From: an uncultured Prevotellaceae bacterium
GTDB taxonomy: Bacteria > Bacteroidota > Bacteroidia > Bacteroidales > Bacteroidaceae
Direction of reading: 5' to 3'
NCBI GenBank assembly: GCA_902799765.1
Contig: CADCBZ010000001.1
Span: 52,961-116,960 of the forward strand
DNA: 64,000 nt
The notes under the pieces were generated by a model. The model was not told the DNA's origin. It ran no database searches and saw only the letters and a list, made by a program, of their open reading frames with translations. How positions within the stretch are numbered: the stretch's first letter is position 1; each line of letters opens with the position of its first letter. Below, one piece after another: positions 61,713 to 64,000 of the stretch. A program made the position numbers and the translations under genes.

Positions 61713-62258
61713 ATGGCCAATATGGAAAAGACAAACGCTCAGTTTGAACAGGCAGTGGCGGAATGCCGTGCGCTGTTTGAGAAGAAGCTTCACGACTACA
61801 AAGCCTCGTGGCGCATCCTGCGCCCTACGGCCCTTACCGATCAGTTGTTTATCAAGGCCAAGCGCATCCGTTCGCTGGAGATCAAGCAGGAATCGCTGGT
61901 GGGCGAAGGCATCCGTCCTGAGTTCATCGCCCTGATCAACTACGGCATCGTGGGCCTCATCCAGCTCAACAAGGGCTTCGCCGACACCGTGGATATCGAC
62001 AATGCGGAGGCCATGCGCCTCTACGACCAGTATGCCCATGAGGCCCTGGAGCTGATGAAGCGGAAGAACCACGACTATGACGAGGCGTGGCGCGGCATGC
62101 GGGTGAGTAGCTATACGGACCTGATCCTGACGAAGATCGAGCGTATCAAGGAGATCGAGAACCTCGGCGGCGAGACACTCGTGTCGGAAGGTATCGATGC
62201 CAACTATATGGACATTATCAACTATGCGGTCTTTGGAGTCATTAAACTATCTGAGTGA
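61713..62258 (+). CDS. DUF1599 (nucleotide-modification-associated) protein with internal duplication
   Basis: 181 residues from the ATG at 61713, chosen because the promoter -7 box ends 9 bp before it; an upstream frame to 61545 crosses the promoter. Two similar halves are visible: [20 protein letters not shown] with [20 protein letters not shown], and [20 protein letters not shown] with [20 protein letters not shown]. The HDY-W-R pattern is the DUF1599 repeat. The biochemical role is unknown to me. Its stop shares bases with the GTG start of the DoxX-like frame, implying coupling. Confidence 0.85.
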   Translation: MANMEKTNAQFEQAVAECRALFEKKLHDYKASWRILRPTALTDQLFIKAKRIRSLEIKQESLVGEGIRPEFIALINYGIVGLIQLNKGFADTVDIDNAEAMRLYDQYAHEALELMKRKNHDYDEAWRGMRVSSYTDLILTKIERIKEIENLGGETLVSEGIDANYMDIINYAVFGVIKLSE

Positions 62259-63418
62259 GAAAGATTGCCGTTAACGTCTGTCGCCTGGTGCTCGCTGTGG
62301 CGTTTATCCTGTCAGGATTCGTCAAAGCCGTCGATCCATTGGGCACGCAGTACAAGATCCACGACTATCTGACGGCCTGGGGTCTGGCCTCTGTGGTGCC
62401 TGACTTCGTGACGCTCGCGGTCTCCGTGGTGCAGTCATCGGCCGAGTTCTTCCTCGGCATCTGTCTGCTCTTCGCCATCCGCCGCCGTCTGGTGTCACTG
62501 ATCGTGCTGATTCTCATGGTGGTGATGACGCTGCTCACGCTGTGGCTCGCCATCGCCAACCCTATCAGCGACTGCGGCTGTTTCGGCGACGCGCTGGTGC
62601 TCACCAACTGGCAGACGTTCTGGAAGAATGTGGTGCTGTTGGCAGCTGCCATCGTCGTGAGGCGCTATCCGCTCGACATGGGACGGATCATCAGCAGGAG
62701 CAACCAGTGGATCGTGATGAACTACTCGGCGTTCTTCATCCTCGTGATCATCGCGGGTCGCAGTCTCTACACCCTGCCCCAGTTCGACTTCCGCCCCTAT
62801 CACATCGGCACGAACCTGCGTGAGGGCTGGCAGCGGATGATCGAAGGTGAGGATTCGCCCTATGCGGAGTTCTTCATCGAAAGCATGGATGAGGGGGAGG
62901 ACATCACCGAACAGGTGTTGCAGGACAAAGGCTACACCTTCCTATTGGTATCACCCCATCTGGAACAGGCCGACGACTCGGAGCTCGACGAACTGAACCG
63001 ACTCTATGAGTACAGTCAGGAGCACGGCTATAAGTTCTACTGTCTCACGGCCAGTGGTCAGCGCGGCATCTCCCGTTGGCAGGACATCACAGGGGCAGAG
63101 TATCCCTTCTGTCTCACGGATGAGACCACGTTGAAGACCGTCATACGGTCGAACCCTGGGCTGCTGCTGTTGAAAGACGGTGTGATCATCCAGAAGTGGA
63201 GCCACAACGCCCTGCCCACTGCTGAAGAGACGAGCAGGCCGCTGGAAGCATCAGAGATCGGCGATCTGCCCTCCGACAATGTGGCGAGCAAGATCCTCTG
63301 GATCCTCACTTGGTTTGTGCTGCCCCTCGTGCTGCTCACCGTGGCAGACCGTCTGTGGGCCTGGAGCCGTTGGATTAAGAAAAGTGATAATAACCCTTTA
63401 AATAACGAACAAAAAATT
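62255..63418 (+). CDS. DoxX/MauE-like membrane protein whose frame runs on into tpiA
   Basis: About 388 codons from the GTG at 62255, overlapping the DUF1599 stop. Four N-terminal helices ([40 protein letters not shown]) hold the DCGCFGD motif of DoxX/MauE-like proteins. A soluble, thioredoxin-like part (about 200-350: [20 protein letters not shown]) and a final helix ([19 protein letters not shown]) follow. I followed codon by codon and found no stop before the tpiA ATG at 63419; the frames are identical, so a fusion is predicted. TGA-TAA-TAA lies one base out of frame at 63385-63393, just after a run of four A, suggesting a one-base indel or error. End given at the tpiA start. Confidence 0.7.
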
Positions 63419-64000
63419 ATGAGAAAGAAAATTGTAGCAGGAAACTGGAAGATGAACATGAATCTCCAGGATGGTATCGCTCTGGCAAAGGAGCTGAATG
63501 AGACATTGAAGGCTGACAAGCCCAACTGTGGTGTAGTGATCTGCACACCGTTTATCCACCTCGCAAGTATCGCACAGTTCCTCGACCAGGACATCATCGG
63601 TCTGGGTGCTGAGAACTGCGCCGACAAGGAGAAGGGTGCTTTCACTGGTGAGGTGAGCGCCGAGATGGTGAAGAGCACTGGTGCTCAGTATGTGATCCTG
63701 GGTCACTCAGAGCGTCGTGAATACTACAAGGAGACTCCTGAGATCCTGAAGGAGAAGGTGCTGCTCGCCCAGAAGAACGACCTGAAGGTGATCTTCTGTA
63801 TCGGTGAGTCACTCGAGGAGCGCGAGGCCGGCAAGCAGAACGAGGTTGTGAAGGCCGAGCTCGAGGGCTCTGTATTCAACCTCTCTGAGGCCGACTTCCG
63901 TAAGATCGTCATCGCCTACGAGCCCATCTGGGCTATCGGTACTGGTAAGACCGCTACCGCTGAGCAGGCTGAGGAGATCCACGCTTACATCCGTAGCATC
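63419..64000 (+). CDS. tpiA: Triose-phosphate isomerase (runs off the window)
   Basis: 194 codons visible, C-terminus beyond the window. [13 protein letters not shown] holds Asn and the catalytic Lys, GHSERREYY holds the catalytic His, and [20 protein letters not shown] is the Glu-containing active-site loop. It interconverts DHAP and glyceraldehyde-3-phosphate in glycolysis. The ATG follows a typical A-rich, TTTAAATAACGAACAAAAAATT region without a stop in the upstream frame, so it may be made as a free enzyme from this ATG or as a fusion to the DoxX-like protein. Confidence 0.95.
   Translation, partial: MRKKIVAGNWKMNMNLQDGIALAKELNETLKADKPNCGVVICTPFIHLASIAQFLDQDIIGLGAENCADKEKGAFTGEVSAEMVKSTGAQYVILGHSERREYYKETPEILKEKVLLAQKNDLKVIFCIGESLEEREAGKQNEVVKAELEGSVFNLSEADFRKIVIAYEPIWAIGTGKTATAEQAEEIHAYIRSI

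Overview
The window looks like a Bacteroidales chromosome, most likely Prevotella or a close relative. The evidence is the recurring Bacteroidetes promoter form (TTTG about 19-20 bp before TAnnTTTG), the DUF4492-cydA-cydB order, the SLBB exporter / chain-length regulator / 4,6-dehydratase arrangement, the DUF1599 / DoxX-like / tpiA order, and Bacteroidetes-type efflux operons. This assignment rests on gene content only. No rRNA, tRNA or CRISPR array was recognised.

Layout. (1) 1-17.9 kb, minus strand, AT-rich: the distal part of a capsule/exopolysaccharide locus. It holds glycosyltransferases, a Wzy-like polymerase and two Wzx-like flippases. It also holds an unusual organic-acid/ligase set: a DegT aminotransferase, a TIM-barrel protein, two ATP-grasp proteins, a CitE-like lyase, a 2-hydroxyacid dehydrogenase, CapA, MmgE/PrpD, a two-subunit class I fumarase-type hydro-lyase and an acyltransferase. 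A 10-base G tract lies at the acyltransferase start. (2) 18.2-23.8 kb: glmS, nagB, wecB and wecC, supplying UDP-ManNAc and ManNAcA. (3) 24.0-34.4 kb, minus strand, strongly AT-rich: a defence-like island. Its core is a tightly coupled trio: a DNA cytosine-5 methyltransferase, a protein with two GHKL ATPase sites (MORC/Hsp90-like and histidine-kinase-like), and a response regulator ending in a HEPN-like RNase motif. Beyond it lie a small protein with a four-helix membrane protein, a HEPN-STAND NTPase, and a membrane pair with an S24/S26 peptidase-like motif. (4) 34.6-40.3 kb: the capsule assembly head (4,6-dehydratase, Wzz, SLBB exporter), so the island interrupts the locus. (5) 40.5-64 kb, higher GC, mostly core genes: a subtilase, xseAB, ilvE, trmB, mrp, a HlyD/TolC/ABC-2 export operon, cydAB, a TlpA-like lipoprotein, a tandem phosphatase/pseudophosphatase pair, a sodium symporter, a porin, DUF1599, and a DoxX-like protein whose frame runs into tpiA.

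Working model (inference). WecB/WecC and the 4,6-dehydratase plus DegT enzyme supply acidic and amino sugars. The acid enzymes and ATP-grasp ligases may make and attach a hydroxy- or dicarboxylic acid by an amide bond. The flippases, Wzy, Wzz and the SLBB protein polymerise and export the product. The acyltransferase would be switched by slipped-strand change of its tract. The methylase-GHKL-regulator trio is the best candidate for an undescribed system: DNA state sensed by a kinase and answered by a phospho-controlled HEPN nuclease.

Three families of dispersed short repeats reach into genes. They supply the WecB N-terminus, part of a signal peptide, start and stop codons, and an insertion inside XseA.
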